Assembly: GCA_017938155.1 (NCBI GenBank)
Contig: JAGBCD010000034.1
Coordinates: 1 to 64,000, forward strand
Reading direction: 5' to 3'
Length of the DNA stretch: 64,000 bases
DNA from: Paludibacteraceae bacterium
GTDB lineage: Bacteria > Bacteroidota > Bacteroidia > Bacteroidales > Paludibacteraceae
In this document: positions 19,483 through 27,601 of the stretch, in pieces
Position numbering within the stretch: position 1 is the stretch's first letter
Layout: every line of letters begins with the position of its first letter
Position numbers and translations under genes: made by a program
The notes under the pieces: generated by a model
The model's database searches: none
Told to the model about the DNA's origin: nothing
What the model saw: the letters and a program-made list of their open reading frames with translations, nothing else

Positions 19483-20718
19483 TTATTTGTTTTTAGGATA
19501 CCACATTTCTTCGTACTTGAGTGCTTCTTTTTCCAAGTACTTAGGTAGATTTTCCACACATTCGTGGCACTTCATATCCAACGTGTACATACGTGCCACG
19601 CAATAGTTGGAGCGTTTGCAAGTAGAATGATAGTGTTCGTCTTGTTGCATTTTGTTGACGAAGTCTGGATCTTTGACGAGTGCGTGTCCTATTTGTATGC
19701 AATCGAAACCTGCTGCCAAAGCCGTTTCTGCATTCTCTCTACTCATGATACCTCCCACGTAGATAAGGGGCATTTTGAGTTCTTTTCTAAATTTCTTTGC
19801 ACTTTCAAGGAAGAAAAGTTCTTTGAAAGGTACGGTAGGTATCATCAAGTGTCCTACAAAGCGCAGAGCCAATCTTAGCCACCAGAAAGACCATGGGTTC
19901 ATGTAGTGAGCTAATGTCTTGATAGGCATAGCACCGCCCATTACAGTGAAGGGAGCTTTGCTAACAAAACCTGCTGTCAACACCAATGCGTGTACCCCAA
20001 TTTTCTCTATCTCTTTGGCAATGGTGATACAATCATCTATTTGCAGTCCAGACTTGAAGCCATCATACATATTGGTTTTAACCACGATAGCCATATCATC
20101 GCCTGCGTGTTCCATCACTTCGGTGAGCACCTCACGCATGAAACGCATACGATTTTCCAAACTGCCTCCATACTCATCTTTTCTCCTATTAGTATAAGGA
20201 GAGAGGAACTGGGAGATTAGGTAACCGTGTCCTGCATGTATCTCAATGCAATCAAATCCGCACTCACGGCAGAAATCCACTGCATAACCAAAATCTTTGA
20301 CTGTTTGTTTGATTTCCTCTTTGGTCAATGCTCTATGGATGGTAGGAGAATAGAGATTGAAACCTGATGATGCACCTACAGGCATACATTTGCATGTATA
20401 GAAGTGCGTCATGTTACCACAGTGTCCTAATTGTATGCTGGCTTTGGCACCATGTTCGTGAATACCATCCGTTAGGTGTTTGAGTGCTGGTTTGATCTCT
20501 TCATGTATATAGAGTTGACCATCAAAACTAACTCCTGAACGGTTTACAGAGCAGTAGGCTACGGTTGTCATACCTGCGCCACCTTTGGCTACTGCTGTAT
20601 GATAGTTGTACAAATCTTGGCTTGGTGCATTGCCATAAGCCATGTTTTCGAATGCTGCTGAACGGATTGCACGATTGCGCAGCGTTATAGGACCTAATTG
20701 ATAGGGAGTAAATAACAT
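19483..20718 (-). CDS. Old Yellow Enzyme family flavin reductase, candidate 5-beta-reductase
   Basis: FMN-binding TIM-barrel enoate reductase, 411 aa. Family features: LFTPYQLGPITLRNRAIRSA at the start, IQLGHCG, DCIEIHAGHGYLISQFLSPYTNRRKDEYGG (catalytic His pair and conserved loop), YVGGIMSRENAE and IQIGHALVKDPDF. It has only the barrel, not the extra FAD/NAD domains of BaiCD or 2,4-dienoyl-CoA reductase. The C terminus holds four cysteines in a CX5-6C..CX2C pattern (about 374-396), which may be a remnant or variant iron-sulfur site. Neighbours point to reduction of a delta4-3-keto steroid. It starts 67 bases after the 5-alpha-reductase gene. Confidence 0.85.
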   Translation of the reverse strand: MLFTPYQLGPITLRNRAIRSAAFENMAYGNAPSQDLYNYHTAVAKGGAGMTTVAYCSVNRSGVSFDGQLYIHEEIKPALKHLTDGIHEHGAKASIQLGHCGNMTHFYTCKCMPVGASSGFNLYSPTIHRALTKEEIKQTVKDFGYAVDFCRECGFDCIEIHAGHGYLISQFLSPYTNRRKDEYGGSLENRMRFMREVLTEVMEHAGDDMAIVVKTNMYDGFKSGLQIDDCITIAKEIEKIGVHALVLTAGFVSKAPFTVMGGAMPIKTLAHYMNPWSFWWLRLALRFVGHLMIPTVPFKELFFLESAKKFRKELKMPLIYVGGIMSRENAETALAAGFDCIQIGHALVKDPDFVNKMQQDEHYHSTCKRSNYCVARMYTLDMKCHECVENLPKYLEKEALKYEEMWYPKNK

Positions 20719-20785
20719 AACAAACTTCTTTTATAAAAAATAGTCTATCGTCAATAGACATTCCAATATGAATGTACCTTAAAAA

Positions 20786-21586
20786 CTAATATATGAACGG
20801 AATAATACGTTTCAATTTTTTCTTGTCAAACTCATCTGCAAACTCCACTTCATATTTGTGGTAAATGGAGTTGGAGCGTGGTACCAAGTTGCAGCATGAG
20901 AACCAGAAGAATAGTGCGCCTGCCCATGACCATGTGAGAATAGCAAACCCCAACCACTCGGTGATTTCGCCAAAATAGTTTGCAGATGTCACGTATTTGT
21001 ACAATCCTTTTTTGGGGAGATAGTGTTTCGTATCTCCAGGTTTTCTAAGGTGTCGAATCACATAATCCGAGTGCATATTGATACACCACCCCATCACGAA
21101 GATTATGACACCGATAATGAAACGTGGATCTTTGACCCAATCCATTGTATAGAGTTCTGGCGTATAGACAGGTGCAAGGTGGAAGAGCCAATATCCTTGT
21201 ACATAACCATTGATGATATTCCATAGCAGAGAAAGTGCCATGATAGCCAACGGCATTTTTCCGTTGCCTCTCAATAAGAATGGGAAAATGAACGAACGTT
21301 GGAAATAGTGAATCTCAAAAAGCAAAAAGAACACCAAATAGGGCAAACGTCTGGTGACTGCAAAAGGAGACATAGCCCACAAATACAATACTACCAGAAA
21401 AACAGGCATCTCCATCAAACACCAACCCACTTTGTTATTGATAGAAGGGCCCCACGTTTCAGAACGCATCTTTCCGTAACCCGCATCGATAAAATACAAT
21501 GCCACAAAAACCACTAAGCCTATCAAGGCCATCAAAAATAAGAAACTATAAAATTGTGATAGTTCTGGAGATAAATATCCTGCCAT
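20786..21586 (-). CDS. 3-oxo-5-alpha-steroid 4-dehydrogenase (steroid 5-alpha-reductase) family protein
   Basis: Integral membrane protein of 266 aa with about six to seven hydrophobic segments. The C-terminal half carries the family pattern: GLYKYVTSANYFGEITEWLG (about 191-210; the N-Y and Glu are NADPH-site residues), then WFSCCNLVPRSNSIYHKY and the typical basic end KLKRIIPFIY. The enzymes reduce the delta4 double bond of 3-keto steroids to the 5-alpha (allo) product with NADPH. It is the first gene of the cluster, under the promoter at 21672-21702. Function on bile acids or steroid hormones is inferred from family and neighbours; related DUF1295 proteins act on other lipids. Confidence 0.88.
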   Translation of the reverse strand: MAGYLSPELSQFYSFLFLMALIGLVVFVALYFIDAGYGKMRSETWGPSINNKVGWCLMEMPVFLVVLYLWAMSPFAVTRRLPYLVFFLLFEIHYFQRSFIFPFLLRGNGKMPLAIMALSLLWNIINGYVQGYWLFHLAPVYTPELYTMDWVKDPRFIIGVIIFVMGWCINMHSDYVIRHLRKPGDTKHYLPKKGLYKYVTSANYFGEITEWLGFAILTWSWAGALFFWFSCCNLVPRSNSIYHKYEVEFADEFDKKKLKRIIPFIY

Positions 21587-21642
21587 TCAATATATATTTA
21601 TTTGAATATTTTCGTTAATTTTCACATTCGGCACTTATCAAT

Positions 21643-21654
21643 GCACGAACGTGC
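21643..21654. promoter_or_regulatory. palindrome in the 5' leader of the steroid reductase cluster
   Basis: GCACG-AA-CGTGC, 5 bp perfect arms, lying between the promoter and the 5-alpha-reductase start. It is a plausible operator or leader hairpin. A partner GGCAC at 21630-21634 could pair with GTGCC at 21651-21655 as an alternative. Confidence 0.35.
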
Positions 21655-21671
21655 CAAATAAAATTGGCCTG

Positions 21672-21702
21672 CAAAGTTAAATAAATTTAATCGTTTTAGC
21701 AA
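21672..21702 (-). promoter_or_regulatory. promoter of the steroid reductase cluster
   Basis: Plus-strand CAAAGTTA (21672-21679) and CAA (21700-21702), 20 bases apart: a consensus leftward promoter. The predicted leader is about 80 bases long. Confidence 0.75.
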
Positions 21703-21769
21703 ATAAAAAAAATAGATTTCAATAATATCATACACTTTTTCCATACAAATGGTATAAGTTTTACGCACG

Positions 21770-22108
21770 ATGTGTTGTTCTATAGGTTCTAAGGGTTCTA
21801 AGGGTTCTAAAGGTTCTAAGGGTTCTAAGGGTTCTAAAAGTTCTAAGGGTTCTAAAAGTTCTAAGGGTTCTAAAGGTTCTAAAGGTTCTAAGAGTTCAAA
21901 GGTTAAACGTTTCACGCACCAAAGGTGCTTGTTTCATCGCTTCGCTGTTTCATGGTTTAAGGAGAGTGTTCGAAGTCAAAATTCAAAATTCATAATTATT
22001 TATAGTTTATCGGTTTAGTGCTAGCGGGTGGTTCCGCTAGTCAAAATTCAAAATTCAAAATTCTTATCTCCCCTTTGGGTCGAACGATTATTCGCAGAGC
22101 GAATTTAC
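21770..22108. repeat. composite dispersed intergenic repeat, copy C
   Basis: Same module order as copy A at 5278-5513: a long GGTTCTAAR array (about 21785-21902), GCACC-AAA-GGTGC (21916-21928) in the GTTTCACGC..GCTTGTTTCATCGC frame, GGTTTAAGGAGAGTGTTCGA, ATTCAAA strings (21978-22062) interrupted by CTAGCGG..CCGCTAG (22021-22040), then ATTCGC-AGA-GCGAAT (22090-22104). The loop and arms differ from copy A at several places but pairing is kept. Confidence 0.8.
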
Positions 22109-22124
22109 AAAATTCTCAATTCTC

Positions 22125-22155
22125 TTGTGTATCTACAAAAATAATTGTACTTTTG
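22125..22155 (+). promoter_or_regulatory. glyA promoter
   Basis: -33 TTG 22125-22127, 20-base spacer, -7 TACTTTTG 22148-22155, about 41 bases before the start codon. No glycine riboswitch or other leader structure is visible between them. Confidence 0.78.
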
Positions 22156-22196
22156 TAGCACAAACTAGTACGTCATACCATAAACATTATTTTTAT

Positions 22197-23477
22197 ATGC
22201 AAAAAGACAATCTTATTTTTGACCTTATAGGTCGTGAGCGTGCTCGTCAGACGCATGGTATTGAACTGATTGCTTCCGAAAATTTCGTTAGTAACCAAGT
22301 ATTGGAGGCGATGGGTTCTGTCCTTACCAACAAGTATGCAGAAGGTTATCCTGGCAAACGTTACTATGGAGGGTGCGAAGTGGTGGATGAAGTAGAGAAT
22401 GTAGCCAGAGAGCGTATCAAACAACTTTTCGAGGCTGAATATGCGAACGTACAACCACACTCGGGGGCACAAGCCAACATGGCGGTCTTCATGGCATGCC
22501 TCAAACCAGGAGACACGTTCTTAGGATTGAATCTAAGTCATGGCGGACACTTAAGCCATGGCAGCCCTGTCAATTTCTCCGGTTTGATGTTCAATGCCTT
22601 GGAATACAATGTAAAAGAAGACACAGGACGCGTCGATTATGATCAACTGGAGAAAGTGGCACGTGAGAATAAACCCAAACTCATCATCGCAGGGGCATCG
22701 GCATATAGTCGAGAGTGGGACTATGCACGAATTCGCCGCGTAGCTGACGAGATTGGCGCCATCTTCATGGTGGATATGGCTCACCCTGCGGGGCTGATTG
22801 CTGCCGGATTATTAGAAAACCCTATCAAACATGCGCATATCGTCACTTCCACTACACACAAAACATTGCGTGGACCTCGTGGAGGTATCATTCTTATGGG
22901 CAAGGACTTCCCCAACCCATGGGGCAAAACAACACCTAAGGGAGAAGTGAAGATGATGTCTGCTTTGTTAGACTCTGCCGTGTTCCCAGGGACACAAGGC
23001 GGACCATTGGAGCATGTCATCGCCGCCAAAGCGGTTGCGTTTGGAGAGGCTTTGACACCCGAATTTAAAGAGTATCAAAAACAAGTACAACGCAATGCGG
23101 CTGCCATGGCCAAAGCTTTGATGGACAAAGGATATAAGATTATCTCTGATGGTACGGACAATCACTCAATGCTGGTGGACCTTAGAACCAAATATCCAGA
23201 ATTGACAGGTAAGGTGGCTGAAAAAGCACTCGTTGCTGCCGATATCACGACCAACAAGAACATGGTACCCTTCGACTCTCGTAGTGCCTTCCAAACCAGC
23301 GGTTTACGCTTCGGTACACCTGCCATCACCACACGAGGACTAAAAGAAGACAAAATGCCGTGGATAGTGGAACTCATTGACCGAGTTCTCCAAAACCCTG
23401 AGTCCGAGGAAAACATCGCAGCGGTACGTGCTGAGGTAAATGCGGAAATGGTTAAATATCCTCTCTTTGCATGGTAA
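22197..23477 (+). CDS. glyA: serine hydroxymethyltransferase
   Basis: PLP enzyme interconverting serine and glycine with tetrahydrofolate, the main source of one-carbon units. The 426 aa protein starts [31 protein letters not shown] and [13 protein letters not shown] are conserved active-site segments, and the PLP lysine lies in [14 protein letters not shown] (near residue 222). I set the start at ATG 22197 because the frame upstream (to 22125) crosses the promoter. The gene stands alone: repeat spacer upstream, strong terminator downstream. Confidence 0.96.
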   Translation: MQKDNLIFDLIGRERARQTHGIELIASENFVSNQVLEAMGSVLTNKYAEGYPGKRYYGGCEVVDEVENVARERIKQLFEAEYANVQPHSGAQANMAVFMACLKPGDTFLGLNLSHGGHLSHGSPVNFSGLMFNALEYNVKEDTGRVDYDQLEKVARENKPKLIIAGASAYSREWDYARIRRVADEIGAIFMVDMAHPAGLIAAGLLENPIKHAHIVTSTTHKTLRGPRGGIILMGKDFPNPWGKTTPKGEVKMMSALLDSAVFPGTQGGPLEHVIAAKAVAFGEALTPEFKEYQKQVQRNAAAMAKALMDKGYKIISDGTDNHSMLVDLRTKYPELTGKVAEKALVAADITTNKNMVPFDSRSAFQTSGLRFGTPAITTRGLKEDKMPWIVELIDRVLQNPESEENIAAVRAEVNAEMVKYPLFAW

Positions 23478-23531
23478 GGTGATTGAGGTACACTCTCTAC
23501 GTAAAAAAAGAGTTGATTGTATCAGTAGTGA

Positions 23532-23574
23532 CATCAAAAAAAATGCCAACCAAACGTTGGCATTTTTTTTGATG
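23532..23574. terminator. strong bidirectional terminator
   Basis: 19 bp perfect arms (23532-23550 and 23556-23574) with a 5-base loop CAAAC. The core is ATGCCAAC/GTTGGCAT with eight A on one side and eight T on the other. It serves glyA and the convergent T9SS protein gene. Confidence 0.9.
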
Positions 23575-23609
23575 GATGAAAGAGATTGATGAATAGGAAT
23601 ATACAACCA

Positions 23610-26600
23610 TCAATCTACTTTTTGCCCCATGATGGTATATACTACCCCATTGCGAATAATATAGATATTATTATCATAAATTACTTTTTTCACTACGCTT
23701 TCTTGACTCATTGATTCTTCCAAATTGGTTGTAAGAATAGTAATGCTCATTGAAGTAGATTCTTGATTACCACAATCGGTTTCTACTACATATTTCAGTT
23801 CAATCTGCGAGGATTCAAAATTGATTATCTCATCCGTTAACAGTTGCCATTCAGTGTTGTTTTTAACATACCATGTGATAGTTGATTGTGGTGCGTACAA
23901 TGTTTCGGCATTGATGAAGGCCTGTATTTCTTCTGTTGGCACAGAGACATCTATCTTCTTTCCTGCGTAAACAACTGGTGGTGTGACAGCAAGTGGTAAC
24001 GTCTGCACATATATCTGCAAATTCAGTTGATGAATAACACTATCACACTCCATACCAGCATATGGCTCTATCGCAGAATAGATGCCTTCCTCTGTAAGCG
24101 ACTGTCCGTACCACTCGTATGGCAGTTCTGAAGGACAAAGCGCAAGCGTTTCGCTTTCTGTGGTAGCGTCAGGCAGAATGGTCAGGTGCAATGTCACAAT
24201 GCTATCGCATCCATTGGCAGCAACGGTAGTATAAACATATTCCCCACTCTCGCTGTAGGTCTCACCATTCCAAGTATATGAATCACAAGATACATATGTC
24301 TCCTCGCTTGTTACACTACGGTTGATGGTTAGGGTCAAAACCTCCAAACTATCGCAACCATTTACGGTTTGCGTCAGGTACTCGTACGTGCCAGAGGTGG
24401 TGTATGTATCATCATGCCATACATAGCTATCGCAAGCCGTAGCACTGAAATATGCCGTATCGCTATAGTTAATGGTCAACGTCAAGATCTCTACGCTATC
24501 GCAACCATGGATGGTTTTGAGAGAATCATAGTAAACGCCCGATTGTGTGTAGGTCACGCCATTGTTCCAGGTATAACTGTCGCATGTGGTCACCTCGTAT
24601 GGTACCTCGAGACTACGGTTGACAGTCAAGTTGAGCACCACGGTACTATCACAGCCATGGATGGTTTGTAGGTATTGGTAATACGTACCTGACTCAGTGT
24701 AAGTCTTACCGTCGGTCCATGTGTAGCTGTCGCAAATTGTAACCGAATCTTCAATGGTTACACTATGATTGACAGTCAAATGCAATGTTACAATACTATC
24801 ACATCCCGCTTGAGAAGGAATGGTATCGATATATACACCTGTTTCGGTATAAGTTGTACCATTCCATACATATTCGTCGCAGGCGGTTACGGTTTCTTCT
24901 CCCCACTTCATTTGTTCTGCAACAAGCGATACATTCTTTGCGGATGACTTGTCCGTACCATTTGCATTGCTCAGTACAATATTATCGATGGTGATAGTGC
25001 TGTAACATTGTTCTTTATCAATTGGATTGCCCCCCTGGTTACCTCCTTGTTCTCCATCGCCACTAGGGTTACCATCAGACAATTCCTCACGATACGTGGT
25101 CGTGCCTAATTCGGGATTTGCGATAGTTCCTGAGATGATGTCCTTAAGAGTACCATCCGATTGAGGAAGATAATTTCTAACTAACTGACCATCTTCGTAT
25201 ATTTTGACGTAATATACTGATCCTTTCCAAGCGCAAGGATTATCACAAAAAACTAACGAGTTGGAGCAATACAAATTTTGTGATTCAAATTCAATCTTTT
25301 TATAACCACCTTGACTATTTTTGAATTCATAATATCCATTGGTCATTGTCACCTCAATCGCATCGCCATATGTATAATCAAACGCATAATCATCTACCAC
25401 ATCACCACATAGTATATTAAATGTTTTTCTATCAGCGTTAAACCACGAACTCATTCCACCTGCCCATGCACCAGTATTACCCAAACCTGTTTCATTATTA
25501 CACTGCTCAACAGTCATCTTGAATACTACTTTGATGTCTTTGGATGCATCTACCACATAGTCTATTGGAATTCTTGCATTTTCGCAATCTAATACACCAA
25601 TCTGTGAATTTGCCATTTGTTTTTTTGAGATCAACTGATGTGTGCTTTTATCTTCTTGTGGAGAAAAAATTAACTGATTCAACTCACCTTCGTTTCCATC
25701 AATCACAGCATTGGACATAGAATAGATAAGTACACGATAACTATCCTCGCCCAACGGAGTGACGGAATAACTATGACTACTCATGCGTTCCGATGGAGTG
25801 AATGCCGCTTGCGCAGTAGTCATATCACTACGCCAATGTACATCGTACTGTACGGCTACAATATCCGTATAGTTTTTCAATCCAACTGATAACATGTAAC
25901 TGCCATCTGTTTGATTTTTCCCATCCAATGTCAACTCGTTTGGTTCGAATACTTGTCCAGACAAAGTCACTGTTTTTAGGCGGTTGTTGGGGTCACTGGT
26001 GTAAAGGTTCATTGTCGTAGAAAAGTCGCCCTCTTCTACGGGTTGATATGCCACGGTGATTGTAGTGGTTTTGTAAGTTGCTATTGTGATAGGTAGTTCC
26101 TCTACTATACGAAAGCCCTCTGCTAAGAAGGATGCACGCTCCAACACCAGTGGCGAGCTACCGCTATTGCGCACGGAATAGGTAGTATATGCCTCTTCAT
26201 TGATAGGAATAATCCCCATATTGATGGAGGCATCGCTACTGATCGCAGGTGCTTTGATAGTTACTTTGCCTTGTGAGGTAGCAGAAACCATATTCTCTTC
26301 GGTAACATTGCTCAGCACTACGTTTATAGGTTTTAGATAATACGTACCTGATGAACCATTGAGACGAAGTTGGAAAGTGGCAATATCACCATCATTGGCA
26401 TGCAACGCTTGGTTGGTCATGGAATAGAGCATTAGTACTAAGGTATCACCATGGAGTACAGAAAGTGGTTGATGTCCATTGCTACGCGTAGGATTGACTA
26501 CCATACTATTGGGTACATATTCCAATTGCTTGGGCAACTTGAAGGCACATTGCATTGCCACGATAGGCTCCATATTATTCATTTTGATGGAGACTGTCAC

Positions 26601-27404
26601 CATGCTATCTGCTATTCCACTGGCTGTACCGACATGCAGTTCGTTCACAGAAAAAGGATCTGCAACGAGAGTAGCAACTTGTTCGCCATTGATAGCATTA
26701 GATGCGACCACAACCTCGGTATTAACTGCTCCACGCTCCACTGGAGCGTACTCTATAGTCACTGAAACAGTTTGTTGTGCTTCTATGGTGAGCGCTGTTT
26801 GTTTGGGCACAAACAGAGGATCAGTCGTGATGATGTTCTCTATTGTGAGGGGTAAGTTACCAACGTTCTTGAGTTGCAGATTTTTGGTATATTTTGCACG
26901 AATAGGAATATGTCCGTAGTCAATTTGCGTATTGACTATTTGCAACTTTGGAGCTTGTATTGTGACATTTCCGACTTGTACACTTCTCTCCAAAGATGAA
27001 CCCGCAGCATTACTCAAAACGACTAAAGGCGAGAGGTTATAGTTGTCTGGTTCGTTGCCTAACAACAAACGGAATTTCAGTAGTTCGCCAGTGTTTCCTC
27101 GTAGCGCATTAGGAGTGAGGCTATAGACATAAATACGTAAATCTTGTCCTACTTGTGCAGCAGACACTTGATGTCCATTGCTACGTGCAGTAGCAAGTTG
27201 AACAGAGTGCTCTACATACTTGAGATGTTCCCCCAATGGGAGTATCATCTCCAATGCTACGATAGCATCGCTATTATCCAAGTTTACCGCTACCTCCACT
27301 TCTGTGAGCGGCGTACCGCTCACAGAAGATAGAGTAAGGGTGTTTGTTGCCATAGCAAAGACACCGCATATCACTGATATGATTATACATATGTGTCGTT
27401 TCAT
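23610..27404 (-). CDS. large T9SS-exported multidomain protein with cohesin-like modules
   Basis: 1264 aa, secreted. After a signal peptide (to about residue 19) come three similar beta-sandwich modules (about 20-150, 255-385 and 490-610) with the pattern VTVSIKMNN..IVAMQCAFKLP, which I read as cohesin-like. Between them lie two ASH/choice-of-anchor D-like modules (around 160-250 and 395-485; VRNSGSSPLVL). A lectin- or CBM-like region and a Gly-rich linker (about 775-800) follow. Then come five clear and one degenerate 45-50 residue repeats of the CDSYTWNG..GCDS type (about 838-1100). The end (NGVVYTIMGQKVD) is a short T9SS sorting tail. Function unknown; probably a surface scaffold or adhesin. 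Role of the cohesin-like modules is inference. Confidence 0.8.
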   Translation of the reverse strand: MKRHICIIISVICGVFAMATNTLTLSSVSGTPLTEVEVAVNLDNSDAIVALEMILPLGEHLKYVEHSVQLATARSNGHQVSAAQVGQDLRIYVYSLTPNALRGNTGELLKFRLLLGNEPDNYNLSPLVVLSNAAGSSLERSVQVGNVTIQAPKLQIVNTQIDYGHIPIRAKYTKNLQLKNVGNLPLTIENIITTDPLFVPKQTALTIEAQQTVSVTIEYAPVERGAVNTEVVVASNAINGEQVATLVADPFSVNELHVGTASGIADSMVTVSIKMNNMEPIVAMQCAFKLPKQLEYVPNSMVVNPTRSNGHQPLSVLHGDTLVLMLYSMTNQALHANDGDIATFQLRLNGSSGTYYLKPINVVLSNVTEENMVSATSQGKVTIKAPAISSDASINMGIIPINEEAYTTYSVRNSGSSPLVLERASFLAEGFRIVEELPITIATYKTTTITVAYQPVEEGDFSTTMNLYTSDPNNRLKTVTLSGQVFEPNELTLDGKNQTDGSYMLSVGLKNYTDIVAVQYDVHWRSDMTTAQAAFTPSERMSSHSYSVTPLGEDSYRVLIYSMSNAVIDGNEGELNQLIFSPQEDKSTHQLISKKQMANSQIGVLDCENARIPIDYVVDASKDIKVVFKMTVEQCNNETGLGNTGAWAGGMSSWFNADRKTFNILCGDVVDDYAFDYTYGDAIEVTMTNGYYEFKNSQGGYKKIEFESQNLYCSNSLVFCDNPCAWKGSVYYVKIYEDGQLVRNYLPQSDGTLKDIISGTIANPELGTTTYREELSDGNPSGDGEQGGNQGGNPIDKEQCYSTITIDNIVLSNANGTDKSSAKNVSLVAEQMKWGEETVTACDEYVWNGTTYTETGVYIDTIPSQAGCDSIVTLHLTVNHSVTIEDSVTICDSYTWTDGKTYTESGTYYQYLQTIHGCDSTVVLNLTVNRSLEVPYEVTTCDSYTWNNGVTYTQSGVYYDSLKTIHGCDSVEILTLTINYSDTAYFSATACDSYVWHDDTYTTSGTYEYLTQTVNGCDSLEVLTLTINRSVTSEETYVSCDSYTWNGETYSESGEYVYTTVAANGCDSIVTLHLTILPDATTESETLALCPSELPYEWYGQSLTEEGIYSAIEPYAGMECDSVIHQLNLQIYVQTLPLAVTPPVVYAGKKIDVSVPTEEIQAFINAETLYAPQSTITWYVKNNTEWQLLTDEIINFESSQIELKYVVETDCGNQESTSMSITILTTNLEESMSQESVVKKVIYDNNIYIIRNGVVYTIMGQKVD
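24030..24895 (-). repeat. tandem protein-coding repeats (CDSYTW type)
   Basis: Five full units and one diverged unit encoding about 45-50 residues each, with fixed CDxYxW, G(T/V/E)Y and GCDS(I/T/V/L) positions. The paired Cys in each unit suggests one disulfide per module. Confidence 0.75.
27299..27328. other. 13 bp perfect inverted repeat inside a coding region
   Basis: Arms 27299-27311 and 27316-27328 are perfectly complementary with a 4-base loop CGTA. They lie in codons about 26-36 of the 1264 aa protein, just after the signal peptide, so the mRNA can form a strong hairpin there. Confidence 0.75.
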
Positions 27405-27461
27405 AAACGAAAATTATTTCTCCCACATTATTACACTGATTATCACAAATAATTGTTCTCT

Positions 27462-27493
27462 CAAAATTATAGTATATTGTAATATATTATCAA
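27462..27493 (-). promoter_or_regulatory. promoter of the 1264 aa protein gene
   Basis: Plus-strand CAAAATTA (27462-27469) and CAA (27491-27493), 21-base spacer, about 58 bases before the start codon. Confidence 0.6.
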
Positions 27494-27601
27494 AAATCAC
27501 TTACTATCCTTGAAATGTTGCTTAACTTACAATAATGGTTCATAATTTTGGTAGATATTGATTTCAGAGTTAATCGATGTAACCCGTGGGTGTTGAACAT
27601 C

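Noticed and set aside
22021..22196. Glycine or other riboswitch before glyA
   Set aside because: Only repeat DNA and a promoter are present; the predicted leader is about 35 bases, too short for a known aptamer.
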